Source: Prostheceraeus crozeri (taxonomy: Eukaryota; Platyhelminthes; Polycladida; Euryleptidae). Taken from it: DNA of 64,000 bases. The notes under the pieces were generated by a model, which had not been told where the DNA came from, ran no database searches, and saw only the letters and a program-made list of their open reading frames with translations. The stretch spans positions 1-64,000 of the forward strand of contig CAJQUW010001459.1 of the NCBI GenBank assembly GCA_907163375.1. The letters run 5' to 3'. Numbering within the stretch: the stretch's first letter is position 1; each line of letters starts with the position of its first letter. This document shows positions 45,431-57,485 of this stretch, piece after piece. The position numbers were made by a program, and so were the translations under genes.

Positions 45431-47600
45431 ATGCAACTAAGGCATTCATTTCGGAGCGGAATCGGTTGAAACCCGTGGCCAGTCGATTCGAGTCGGCAGA
45501 ATTCTCACATGTAGGACAATTGGAAATCAAAACGTGTACACGACAATTTTTTAAAAATTAGGCCTATCGCTTTTCTTAATTAACATAAGAACAAGGGCAG
45601 CAATCATTCAGTATTAGAAAGTTGATTGGCTTATAAAAATAACAGCACGAGATTTTTATTCAGTGTATTTGTTGCAGTCATTTATTGTCATATGTCTACT
45701 GGTCTCTCCGAAGTCAGAGGAGGCATCTACTCATGTCAATAACTATAGGCGTTAGTGGAGTTTGCATGCATGTACCTACATTCTAGCATCACGCTATGTA
45801 CGTTGTCTATAGTACTCTTGTAGAATACCACTTCATACAATCTACCAACTGTAGTACCAATGTGAGTGTTGCATAATAATGACCACTACGCTTATTATAT
45901 TACACTAATATATTAACTCTTTGCTGTCAGCAATCTCAGTCTTTTTGCTAACTGATAATGAAATTCAGACTACATTAATAAGTAAAATATCAGATCCGCA
46001 TTGCATTTGACGGAAAGCAGTTTTCCTGAGCTGTTGTCTGAGACAGCAGCGCAAATGGTTTATGATTTAAGTGCCAGCAAAATTTGTTTTTTCATTGCTT
46101 GTATTTTTTAACTACACTGCAAAAGGATCAACTAACTTGTGAAGATAACAGAAGTTAGCATTGGGCAAGCAGACAACTGTTATATTTTTGCAGCCTTCAA
46201 CGGCTGATTCAGGAGATATAACTTGTATATGCATATATTATAAATATTATCACAATGTAAAATTATATATCAATATAACTAGCATATAATTGAATATTTT
46301 CGTCAAGCCTAGACTCGACATTTTTGACTACTCGCAGGCTCCTACCATGTACATGTATGTTACTAAAACTTATCTTCATCTTGTGTTAGCTTGATGATCA
46401 TAGCTAATGCACAAATTTCTGATATACCACTTTGGACACGAAGATGATCGTGAAGTGCACGTGGCAAACGGTCGTCTCGGGTTAATCAATTGAGCCAACA
46501 TTGGGGATGTCTCATAAGTTTGACAACATGAACACCGCCAGTGCGTCAAATGATTCGATATTTTGCTGCAGCATCCTTTCGGATCTATGATGTGAATTCC
46601 CGTCACGAGAAGTACACTATGCACAAGAGGCAATGCACAATAGTTAGTAAGTTCTATGGTTGCATGTCATGGGGATGGGATCTTAGGCACTTAAGCAAAT
46701 ATGCATTACCACATACCACATTGTAATGCAGCCTATCATTAAAGAGTTGTCTACGGCTAATAAACACGCTATGATTCTACCGTATATTTTGGTAAACATT
46801 CATGTGTAGTTCAAGTTATCATAGCACGAAGAATGTTAAAATTTCTCATTTTTTGCAAACTCAAACCAATCATTTTCACATTCTTCGAGAGAAGAAGTAA
46901 GTCCTGAATGCAATTCATAATACAACACATTGTATATGAGAGCAACATTTCTAGTGATTCTCTAATAACATTTCTGGCAGCTTGTCTATTTACTGTCTCA
47001 AGGTTATTGCATTAGTCTACAGAATGTCAGTCTCCTTTAAACTTTATCGAATAACCGCCTTTAAACACTGTTTTTTAACAAGTGATATTGAAAATAAATA
47101 AAATGTGATAGTTTCAGCACAATCAATACATGATCTATCATTGAAGAGATAATTGTTCAATTTCAGAAATGACCGGCTCAGTGTCATGCTTTTTATGGCG
47201 AATCCAAAATTCAAGGATCCGTCTATTCGATGGATTCGCGCGAATTCCAATATTAGTCTTCACTGTGTGTATGCAATTCTCGATATGGCATTCTTGGATA
47301 ATGAAATCATATTACTTTTCGAATAATGATTTTCTTGGATTATTGTTTGATTCTCTCCACAATTGAACCTCAAAAAGGTGTCTACAGTGTAGCCTAAAAG
47401 ACAGGCGTCTATAATGCGTAGATTGCATTTCATCAGATGTTTGTGCTTGTGTTTATGTTAAACAGACGAGCAGATATCAGCGCATGTTTTATTGATGGAA
47501 CTGATTTGAATGAAAGGTGCATTGATTGCGGCATGTGCCTTCAATCTAATTTTGCGTTTTGACGATTCAATTTTGATTTTAACTTTTGAATATCGTTTCA
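45431..47600. other. No gene recognised
   Basis: AT-rich sequence with only short frames. A 46376-46633 minus frame is Cys-rich but has no recognised domain. Confidence 0.3.
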
Positions 47601-47601
47601 G

Positions 47602-47814
47602 ATGCATCAACTTCCAGACCATTTTCTCACTTGGATGACTCAGCAACAGCTGGATGTACATGGTCAAGTGCGAGCGGTCATTTATCTGATTATCCCAATG
47701 CTTCCGAAGAAACATCTGCAGTAAGAGTTTGTTCAAATGGTCAGTTATTCTGCGAGAATATTACTGAAGGGGGAATGGATTTCTTTCCTTCTCATGTCAA
47801 TTATGATAGATTCG
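47602..47814 (+). CDS. Candidate host-gene exon (213 bp, phase 1-1)
   Basis: A pyrimidine-rich tract and acceptor (ttttgaatatcgtttcag) end at 47601, and a strong donor gtaagt begins at 47815. The exon between is open for 71 codons. Both splice junctions fall after codon position 1, the symmetric phase typical of shuffled extracellular modules. It encodes a Ser/Thr-rich stretch with three cysteines: SATAGCTWSSASGHLSDYP, then AVRVCSNGQLFCENITEGG, including N-glycosylation-type sites (NAS, NIT). I do not recognise the domain. No neighbouring exon could be identified, so it may be a lone captured or decayed exon. Confidence 0.45.
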
Positions 47815-47899
47815 GTAAGTGGAAATGCAGTTCTAAGTATGGAATCTTCCTAAACATTGAGTCTCATCAATTTTGATTTTCGATCATGATCAAGCATAT

Positions 47900-48290
47900 A
47901 GTGATATATATATATATATATATTTCAGAAATAAAAGCGCTTCAGGACAATTTAGGTATTATTATTAACCAAAACAAGTTAAAATAATAAAAGTACAAAT
48001 TTTCAAACTGTAACTACAATCCGTCATCAGGTAAAAGGATGATGCAAAGGAATGATCCTGCATCCTCCTTTCCCTGCATGACATGTGTTGCCCCACTTCC
48101 AGTCAGCAAACACACAGGTATCTGTGGGAAGGAGTATCCCCTTAAGTTCAAAGCTATGCCGATTTTCCAGCTTTTTTTGCATGCCACTTAATACATAAGA
48201 GAGGCTAGAGGAAGCTACTTCATTTCTAAATTTAAATCTTTGTTGAACTCCATGTGATTTCTTAATGCGCTTTGGTGATTTTAACATTAA
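47900..48290 (-). repeat. Possible Penelope-like retroelement 3' end
   Basis: On the minus strand a short frame (48027-48287) ends near ccttttacctgatgacggat. Then come tacagtttgaaaatttgtac and tgaagcgcttttatttctg, and a (TA)n tract at 47902-47923. From memory this string resembles the 3' ends of Penelope-like elements. I could not confirm a GIY-YIG or reverse transcriptase motif. Confidence 0.35.
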
Positions 48291-48309
48291 GAATATCTAA
48301 AGAAATCCA

Positions 48310-48640
48310 AGGATAATTTACGTCACATGGGGAGAGGAGCTTTTTCACTCTTTTTCGTTCTATGCGACATTACAAATAGATTAGTGTGTCCAATATCTGC
48401 TGTAGCAAATGTCTATAAAGCAACATAAATGATAACAAGAAACAGTGCACATTGTTTTAAGAGGAGCATGATAGGAATTCTTCTTGACTGAAAGAAAGAT
48501 GATATACAGTCGAATGTGTATAGACACAGACTGTCTCTCAGTGGAACAGCAAGTGCTCTGATGTTTAGTGCATCGATTAGAGATATTCTTCACTCATCCA
48601 AAGTCACATCAATTCGGTGCATGTGTTAAAGGCATTCGTC
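48310..48640 (+). repeat. Segmental duplicate, copy 2
   Basis: Direct-orientation relative of 45100-45430, about 3.2 kb downstream. Confidence 0.75.
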
Positions 48641-49390
48641 GTTGTGATCTCGAAGTTTTTTTTAACTGCAAGTGTAATCGGGAACAGTGTAAACTGAAAA
48701 TTAGAACATTCATACAAATTAAAAGGAATCGATCAGGAACAAGCGAAATGGTTCTCTTATCGAGATGTTCGGCTTGAGGGAGTCTGTACATCCTTTAAGA
48801 AGCTTAGTCCAATAATTCAAAATAATGTCATCTGATGTTTCATTGATTACCGCATTGATTTTGAAGGATTCTACAATACAATTAATCATGAGAGATAGGC
48901 CTATCAAATTTTAAGATGTCCTTGTTTTGCAGTGTTGACCCGCCTCGATGTCTCATTTAACTGTATGAAATCTCAAAGAATCTGTGCTGTATGTATACGT
49001 CCTGTTTAATTTACAGTTATTCTTTCCATTCAATCGAAGAGACATTGGAAAGTTTAGCAACGTAAAATCTAATGCTGCATCATTCATGAATATGTAAATT
49101 TATCAAACTCAGGAGCCTTATCAAATTCCTCACTTTTTTTGGTGCACGAAGCTCGGAGTTAGATTCAGAGTCCCTTCAAAATTTGCAAAATTTCAAAATC
49201 ATTATCTACTGCACATGTTTGCAATATGTCTCGAAACGACAGCGTAATTAAAAATTAAGATAGCTTCTTCTGAGGGAAGCAATTCTAGAAACAGGAGCGG
49301 AGAATTTTTAACGCTGGGGAAATATACGGTGTATCAATACTACTGCTCAATTTTAATTTATGAGTAGTATGCGGTTGAAGTAATTTAGCA
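48641..49390. other. No gene recognised
   Basis: Unassigned sequence between the duplicate and the transposase remnant. Confidence 0.3.
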
Positions 49391-49434
49391 TTAGAGCGTG
49401 TAGGCATGCATGTGGGATTTAGCTGGTAAGATCG

Positions 49435-49502
49435 GGAACCTTGTACATATGGTATCCATATGCGAAATGCATATGGGACCCATATATCTTTTCCCAGTGG
49501 GC
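49435..49502 (-). repeat. Short repeat of the cccactggg / catatggg family
   Basis: Read on the minus strand: cccactgggaaaagatatat, then dyads around catatg. It interrupts the C-terminal cysteine-rich end of transposase 1 and resembles 44318-44400. Confidence 0.4.
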
Positions 49503-52126
49503 TGTATGCAGATGGCTTTTTGACACTCAGCACATTTGAAGCGAGTCTTCCTTTCCTTTACACCTTCATCCAAGCAGATCCGACAGCGTTGACGTTGCTG
49601 GTTGCTGTCGACAGCAGGCTGCGAGATGTTGGGTTTGATACCGACCAACTCCATGGCCACTTTGATTGAGTTGGTTAGACGAGAATGAGTAGCACGTTGA
49701 GGAACAAGAGGGAGGGTCATCTCGTAGCCAAGATCCATCTTGAAGGAGTAATGGTTCGTAGCTGCCATTGTTCTCATGGCTGCAATAACAGCAACATCCA
49801 TCAGTGCCATGAACACACCGTAGGGCCATCTCCGGCACTTCCGTTGGCTTCGGTAAGTAGCCTACGGACCAACTTGTCTAGGTTATCGACTCCCGACTTT
49901 GTCGCATTGTAGCATTCCACGATTTCGGGCTTCTCATTCTCGTTGTGCTTGTCATAGGTGTGCTTTGTCGATAGAAGGAGAACGGGTGCATTGCCTTTGT
50001 CAAAATAGGAGCATAGCACCTTTTGACCAGATACGAAATGCCGAGAGTCACCTTTCGTTCTTCCTTGAGAAGACTTCGCAGCGGGAGGAACCCCACGCCT
50101 GTTGCTGCGGATGGTTCCAACAACACTATAGTTTTGGCATCTGTGAGTCGATCGCACAGATTGACCTAGGTAAACCAATTGTCCATTGTAATATTCCTCC
50201 CGACACCCATGGATGCCTTGGCCAGATGCATCACCACCGCTTCACTGATTGGACAGTCTCGCTCCGATTCCGGTAGGGTTTCTTTCCCAACATACACAAG
50301 GCAGCGTAAAGGAAAGCTATTTTCAGCGTCCGTATTCCAAAAGATCTTTATACCAAACTTTCCAGGCTTACTTCGAAGGTATATACTGTTGAAAGCGAAC
50401 ACGACCATGAAACTCCACGAGCTGTTCATCAACACACAGAAGGGATCCCGGATCATAGTGACTTTCCAAGTTTGAGTTCACTTGATCAACAACTTCACGG
50501 ATAGGAGCCAGTGGATCGGTGCGGTCACGTCTCATCTTGTTATCAAATCCAAGAGCAGCTTTGATCTGCTGGGATCGCTGGAAACTCATTGAAGCCCTAA
50601 ATATCGGATTGCCATTTCTGAGATCCCAAAGCTCCCGAGTGTTACGGTGCCCAGCCTTCAACGCGCCAGCAATCAGATGCAGACCTACGAAGGCTTCAAA
50701 TTCAGTCATTGATAATGGTCTCCATGTAGTGTGCTTAGCAGCGGCGATACGGCGACCCTCACGATTAGTATGGAGAAGTGTCAGGTGCAAACTGTCACCA
50801 AAATATGCCTTGAATGCTTCTGATGGTGTCTGAGGATGAAACCCGACACTGAATCCAATGTGAGAAGCACGGAAAGAGTTGCGCACTGGCTCTCTGGCTG
50901 GTGGATGCTGCTGGGCCGTCTGAAGACACCACAAGAGACCAGTGGGAGCTCTTAGGGCAGGTGCCACTAGGGAGGGAGTCTCGTCGTCGTCCTCTTCTCC
51001 GCTGAAATCCATCTCCTCTAAAGCCTCTACACTCAACTCTTCATCACTGACATGGCCACTAGCAGCAACTTGGTCTGAAATGAAATGACACGCCGATTGT
51101 AAAATCATTGCAACAAGTATGGGTGTAACATTTGCAAGAGCTAAATCACTTACCAGAAATCTCGGCAAGAGAGTCATATTCGTCGCTGCCTGCATCGTTG
51201 TCATTTATCACAGCACTAGCTGCAACATCATCAGCTGAAATGGAGATGATTTCATTTAGAGTTACGGGCAGGTTGAATTTGCAGGGCTACATATGTATAG
51301 CATAGCGATGTACACGTACATGTGTTCATGTATACATCTGTAACATATTGCTATAATAATATGCAGTACAGTGTACATAGTCAGATGATAAGTTCAATGG
51401 GCAGTCCATAAATTTTATATCCATAAATATCGGCTGGTTGTCTGCTGATAGGTCTAAATGTAGGCTACACGCATAGCCAATAGGCAATCACAGCATGGGT
51501 GACATCGTTATCAACCTACATGTACATGTCGGCTACGGCTACTCTACGGCACAGAACTTTTCTGTAAAAGCAAAAGACGCAACAACTTAATACACGTCGG
51601 CCTAAAAGGAGTTGTGTAATAAACTATTGTCAATGAATCTGAGTGGATTGATCACTTTACAACGGGCTGCAGTACGTACATAGTACAAGCTTGGTCCTTC
51701 TTCTGAAATCTCCATTAGTCTAGTCATACATGTATATCTGTGCCTAAACATAGCTCAAGATTCAAGCTCGTCATTTCAAAATAGTAACGGATGGCTCTAC
51801 CGGTACTTCCACTTACAATCCTACATATAAGTACGTAAACAGTAGCTAATTCTAATCTCCCCATAAGTATTCACGTGTACTAGTATAAATTGCATTTCAC
51901 CCTCCCACCATGAACAGACACTAAACAGCTCCTCGAACCCTCCCTCCCCCTCAAATCTGTTCACATAGATTGGCCTTCAACGATCCCTCACACTCAGCTT
52001 ACTTGATATTCCAACAGGAAAATTGTCTTCTTCTTCATCAGCATCGTATTGTAGATTGATATTAGCAAATGCAATAGACCGGGCATTGCGGGGCGGTAGT
52101 TGACGTCTTTCATTAGAAGATGCCAT
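49500..52126 (-). pseudogene. piggyBac-type transposase 1, spliced, decayed
   Basis: Exon 1 (52126-52003) begins ATG, encodes MASSNERRQLPPRNARSIAF and then an acidic stretch, and ends at donor gtaagc. Exon 2 (51234-51154) is framed by tttcag and gtaagt. Exon 3 starts at 51074 after tttcag. Both introns are phase 1, and the three exons form one open frame through the acidic N-terminus. Exon 3 carries the DDE_Tnp_1_7 domain: catalytic aspartates in CVDEQLVEFHGR, TMDNWFT and SGVDNLDKLVR, then a C-terminal zinc-binding tail (RCRICLDEG, KCAECQKAIC). Decay includes a frameshift near 50366 (apparent 4-base insertion) and at least two more interruptions downstream. The enzyme would excise and insert the element at TTAA. 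Confidence 0.88.
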
Positions 52127-52587
52127 TGACATTCCAATACATGAGTAGACAATCGCAGAATATTCCTTCGTGCATATAAGGGAAGAAAAATGAATTCATT
52201 CAATCAGACGATTTCGTGACTCCTATTGGTCCCTTGATTCCTTCTGATCAAATAGAAAAACAGATGGGCAATAAGCGCGCGCGTGTACTTGTGTGTGTGT
52301 GTGATTCTCTAGATGTTACCATGTGTTACCAAGCAGGTAATCCATGAGAAGCACACACGTTAGGTAGGCGATGCTGCGAACGATGCACAAACATTTGACC
52401 TTGATGAGTAGCTTTACAAGTACTGCAAGTACTTTGTAAGTACATTATGCTTTACAACAGTCGAGTCTAAGGTTTACAAAGTGAGAATGTAAGTAAGAAA
52501 AGTCATGAACTTCACTAATAGCGCATACTGACAGAAAATAAGACCGTTATCAGACGAGAAGATAGCCCGTTATGCCATAGACACGAC

Positions 52588-52784
52588 CGGGTCTGGCCAG
52601 ACCCGGGTTCATCATCTACCTAGTCATAGGCTCGATGTAGTAAAACAAACTATCGTGGACTCTAACAAAAGCTCTCAGATTGAGTACTCGAATAATGTAG
52701 AAAAGTCATGAAATTTCAGCCTCCTGTCGATTTTAGTTTCGGAGATATCTTGTATGAAAGATAGCCCGGGTCTGGCCAGACCCG
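52588..52784. promoter_or_regulatory. Two palindromic terminal motifs, right end of piggyBac-like element 1
   Basis: The 18-bp palindrome occurs at 52588-52605 and 52767-52784. The outer copy extends to a perfect 22-bp palindrome, 52765-52786. Both are followed by gttcatcat. Likely transposase-binding sites. Confidence 0.6.
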
Positions 52785-52805
52785 GGTTCATCATTTAACC
52801 GTTAA

Positions 52806-53145
52806 CAGTATCAGATCAAGTGATTTCTGACTCTTAGTGCAGCGCGTATGTACGCGGGTAGAAGAATAGAATGTCCTTATCCCACGGATGTTTGGGGTGT
52901 TCCACGCGTGGCATGCCACCTAGTGTGTTCACATTTTTCAACTGATGATGCAACTCAATATGTAATTGATTATTCTATTTACATACTTTCAAAATATTTA
53001 CATCATTCAAAAACGCTGGGTTAATTCAGAAAATTCGGTGTTGAGGATTATATTGACATGAAGCTACAGCCATCTTAGGGTGTTTCAGACGAGACAGCCC
53101 ATTTGAACATATATAACCACAAAAATTTAGTCATCATTCTTTATA
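52806..53145. other. Spacer right of piggyBac-like element 1
   Basis: No gene. Contains the near-inverse (ggcatgccacctagtg) of a sequence at 43521. Confidence 0.3.
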
Positions 53146-53147
53146 CA

Positions 53148-53345
53148 TGATCCCGGTGAAAAAAATCGTTGGGGATGCCTCGTCAAATAGTCGGGCAGTA
53201 CGTGTCGGCTGTCAACCGTGTCGGCGCACCGAGTGAATGCCGACAGACGAGTTGTCGGCACCCATCGGCTAAGTGACGGCTGCACCGACATGATGATTAG
53301 AAAATCGGGAAGTGTCGGCATGTTCTCCCTATATGCCGACAGCAG
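53148..53345 (+). repeat. tcccggtgaaaaaa MITE family, larger copy (one end)
   Basis: Begins tcccggtgaaaaaaatcg and is packed with tgtcggc and gccgaca in both orientations (at least eight). The opposite end is not clear. Same end as the 62-bp copy at 43556. Confidence 0.5.
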
Positions 53346-53770
53346 CTTTGATTGGACCAATATTAGCAAAACTCGTCCACTCCAATTTGTGTGATCTATA
53401 TAACTTAAACACTGCTGTGATTTACAACAGAAGGACTCCTGCTGCGCTCGAGGAGCAGAGTCAGCACATTCTGCTTCTTTGCAAGTGGCACAGATGAAAG
53501 ACAAAATGGCAACCTCTTGCAAAAAGGATTACAGAATTCCTCATACCAGATATCAGGACCAGATTTCCGGCAGCATGTGGTAAGTTAAGATATCAATACA
53601 TGTCTACATATAGCGGCAGCTATGGGTCAACAGTTCTGTCTCCGTTACTTGCATTTTCTTTTTGAGTGATTCAAAATGTAGATAGAATTACATGGAAATT
53701 CACAGAACATCCTGACAATTAGAAAAACGTATGTTAATGTATTAGGTGTGTGTATACAATCCTACATTAA

Positions 53771-56700
53771 CCCACTAATACCCATGGTAGCATAATCGCT
53801 ACCAGATATTTGAAGCTCTCTATTCGCCAAACCATATTGTCTAGGAAGGCGAATTTCATGCTGACGCTATCATATGACGTCATGTTGCGAGTGTAAGTGT
53901 GCTATTTTTTCCTTTATCGACGCTGGCGCGTATTTTACAATCAGTTTCATCATACCATCATGGCCGACGGTGACAAGGTATGTATTCCTACAAGTTAATC
54001 TTCTAAACGCAAACGAATTTACGGCATATCATACATTTTATGAAAGCTTATAACCCACACAATAAGGACAGAGAATAATACGGTTGAGAAAATTAGGTTG
54101 GGTTGGATATTTTTGATGGTGGAGCAAATATGCTACAAATGGGTATTCGATTACTTTTTGCAGGGGTGGTAGCAAATATGCTACCTAATCAAACGATGTT
54201 CAATAATGGATACGTTATCTTGATTGGTACATTTTCAATAATATATCGTGCGAATTATCAATAATGACGCGTTTGTATAGGACAAACGTGGGTGCCTACG
54301 TAGGCTACTTGTCTCTAGACGTCCTTTTATAAATGTATAATTACGGCTACTTGCAAAAGTGCATAGGCCCTACATTAGACTATTGATTGAGCCAACCAAA
54401 ATTCTAATACTTTGAAGGAGAATATCAGGATGACTACTATAATTCAAAAAGGATTCGACCGACCGACCTAGGGGATCAGCGGCCAGTTTGCTGCACCTTT
54501 TCCTAGAGCGCCGCTGGGGTTTCTGTTAGACACACGCGTGTGAAGCGTGCTGTTCGCTATCACTCCTCTACCATGTGACTAAATTTATTATCGTGTAATG
54601 AATAAAACTTCGTGAAGATTCTGTAATTATTGGTGTTGACTTGAGGCAAACATACAAATTGTTGTTTTGCAATATTTCAAAATCCTGATAAGCTTAGATT
54701 GTAGTCATCATAAAAGATAGGCCTATACATGTACGATAAACTTACATCCTAGGGCCAATATCTATGATGAAATTACAGCATAGGCCATGTCGCATTTCAT
54801 GATTATGAATTATGATAATTCAATAGGTCCTAATAAAAATACATGTAGAATTTGTAGAACTACAGTATATTAGGATATAGTTATTACTGATAGACTGAAA
54901 GATAGTATTCTTCTCTTTCAGCCAACACGAAAAAGCAAAGCAATCGCGATAGAAAGATTGAACAACTCCACATTCAGCAGAGTACGAGGCTCTAATCAGA
55001 ATATATTCGATTACTTTGATGGAAAGAGAGTGGCGAAGGTGTCAGTGCCGATGAAGAAGATACTGTTCTTGCAGTGATACATGACCTTTTAGATAGAGGG
55101 GACCAAGGTGAGGAAGAAATAGAAGATACTTCGGATGAAATTGCGGTTGTGCCAAGAGGAACAGAAAGGAAGAAAGATCAAATAAGACGTTGGAGAAAGA
55201 AAGACTTTCAACCTAATAGTCAAACGTTCTCTCATGAATTCGACACGCCAAATGATTTGAAATCTCCTCTAGAATATTTCAGAATGTTCTACAGTGATCA
55301 AATTTTCGAAAAGTTGGCAAAAGAGACAAACACATATTTCTTTCAAGAAAAAGCTCCACAGTTGTTGGAACCAATCCAAAAGAGATGGAAATGTTTGTTG
55401 GAATGCTACTAAAAATGGGCATCGTCAAAATGCCTAACATCAAAGATCATTTTACACAGGAAAGCATGTACGAGCCAGTCGCTTCTGTTATGTCAAGGAA
55501 TAGATTTCAGCAGTTATCTCGCTACTTGCATTGCGTTGACAACACAGACGAGAACATAGACAGAAATGATAGAACTTGGAAAATTCGGCCATTCCTCGAT
55601 ATTCTGCGTCAGAACTTTTTGAAAGTATCGCCTGAAGAACATCAGGCTGTTGACGAAATCTCAATAGCATATAAAGGGCAAAAAGGACCACGCCAATATA
55701 ATCCTCAGAAACCCCACAAGTGGCATTTCACTGTACACACAAGGGCTGGTTCATCCGGTTTTTTATTGCGATTTTGAAGTGCATACTGGATTCAAGCATG
55801 AAATCCCTAGCGAGTGCGGGGTATCTGGGGACCATGTCTTGTGATTATGCGAAAGCTTACCGACTGGAATTCCGTTCAAAATATTTGCAGACTGTTTATA
55901 TTGTTTCGTTGCCCCTCGTTACCAAACTGAAGGAAAGGGATTTCACTTCACAGGTACCTTTAGACAAAACAGAATTCTGATCAATTTTGAATCAGACAAA
56001 ACTCTGAAAGCCCAAGGGCGTGGATCGTCGGACTATAAAGTCAATGAAGATGGTAATGTAATAGCCGTCAAATGGTACGACAATTGTTCTGTCCTCCTGA
56101 TCTCAACATACGCTGGAGAATCAGGACAAATTCAACGATATGATCGTAAGTCGAAAGACTATGTCAGCATTACATGCCCAGAAATTGTCACGGAGTACAA
56201 TGCCTTCATGGGAGGAATCGATCCTAATGGACAGTCGGGTGTCATTGTACAAATACAAGTTTCGAAGTATGCGGTGGCCGATGTTCATTTGGCATCACAT
56301 GACGCACTCTTGGCATTGGTGAATGCATAGCTTTATAGGAGAGAAGCTTCACAAATGGGATTACCGGTGAGTAGCACTAATGTATACTTAGGCCTTTTCA
56401 TCATGAAATCGATGAATGAAATCGAGATCTACATGTTCATTGAAACTACGTCCTAGGCTGGATGGATACGAGAATAACATTAACTGCGTATATTTGTTCT
56501 TTTTCTATAATCCTAAAGCTCATTTAGGCTGCTGAATGCATGTTTTAATTTCATATAATTTCATGTTATTTCAAGCATCTTATTTCGATTTTGCAGTTCA
56601 GTTTTGCAGGCTAAGGGCCTAAACAAAACATGAAGTCATTTCATATTTCTCTTTCGTACGAGTATGTTGTTTCTATTTTACACGTACTTATTGATATTTA

Positions 56701-57481
56701 TATAATTCTTAATCTTGTAGAAATCTTTCGTGCATGAATAAAGAATAATAAATGTTTATTTGATTATTTCCAAAAAACAATGGAAACATTACAAATAGGC
56801 TACATGTATGAGTAATTATTATAATGATGAAATTACATCTTAGAATCGGTGCATGGTATACAAGTAGGTTTCATTTCTGCATCTGTATTTTCCAGACCGA
56901 ACCGTTGGAGACTTTTCAACTTCAAGTAGTCGACGGCCTTGTGAAGCTGCAGAAAAGACTTGGTCGGCCATCTTTTCTAGAGGACCTGATTCCGGCTCGA
57001 AAACGTCAAGGTGGTCCAGTACCGACATGGCCATTCGGTATGATTGTGTCGATCATTTTCCGATCCACAAGGAGATCAGAGCACGCTGTTACAATTGTGA
57101 CTCAAGATCCATTTTCACTCACATCTTCTGCTCGAAATGCGACTCTACCTGTGTCTTACAGGAAACAGAAACTGTTTCTTCAGCTATCACCATCGAGCTT
57201 GAAACTCTTTTGAGTCCTAAATACATAGAGATGATCTTTGGAAAACTAAGTCTTTTGATTTTTATCTTAATTAGACAGTATTTGATTGAATAAAAGTGAT
57301 TTTTTTCTTGCAATTATGACCTAAATGCCCTTGTTAGCAAATCTGCTACCGACTCTAACTTTGTCTGAAGACCAGATATCTAAATTTTTACTTCATAAAG
57401 TTAATCTCTGATATCTAATATACTATCCACATAATTTTGAAATTTTTCGTACAATGGGAACTACCCTTGGGTATTTACGGG
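53771..57481 (+). mobile_element. piggyBac-like transposon 2, decayed
   Basis: TTAA at 53767-53770 and 57482-57485. Ends start with CCC, the classic piggyBac terminus: CCCACTAATACCCATGGTAG on the left; CCCGTAAATACCCAAGGGTAG-like on the right, inverted. Subterminal ggtagcaaatatgctacc-type palindromes occur near both ends (53788, 54169 and 57336). The 3.7-kb length is normal for the group. Its termini are unrelated to those of element 1, so this is a separate family. Confidence 0.93.
53960..57202 (+). pseudogene. piggyBac-type transposase 2, three exons, decayed
   Basis: Exon 1 (53960-53977) encodes MADGDK before donor gtatgt. Exon 2 starts at 54922 after ttctctttcag and encodes PTRKSKAIAIERLNNSTFSR, then the DDE_Tnp_1_7 domain. 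It ends at 56366 before gtgagt. Exon 3 starts at 56896 after ttttccag. Catalytic aspartates lie in QAVDEISIAYKG, FADCLYCF and MGGIDPNGQ. The C-terminal zinc-binding tail is RARCYNC, FCSKCDS, then CFFSYHHRA with TGA at 57200-57202. Reading needs several frame changes (near 55045, 55400, 55770 and in exon 3 at least), so the copy is dead. Splice sites and exon order are still clear. Confidence 0.9.
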
Positions 57482-57485
57482 TTAA

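Larger units (their letters stand above)
43856..52801 (-). mobile_element. piggyBac-like transposon 1, 8.9 kb with extra internal DNA
   Basis: Flanked by TTAA (43852-43855 and 52802-52805), the piggyBac target site. Both ends start CGGTTAAATGATG (inverted) and carry a gatgaacccggg-tctggccagacccg motif, once on the left and twice on the right. The transposase lies on the minus strand near the right end. The left 5.5 kb holds other repeats, a duplicated segment and an exon-like block, so the element is two to three times the usual size. Whether this is captured cargo or later insertions is open. Confidence 0.8.

Noticed and set aside
49460-50833. Plus-strand frames across piggyBac transposase 1
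   Set aside because: The minus strand carries the DDE motifs and splice sites; these are shadows.
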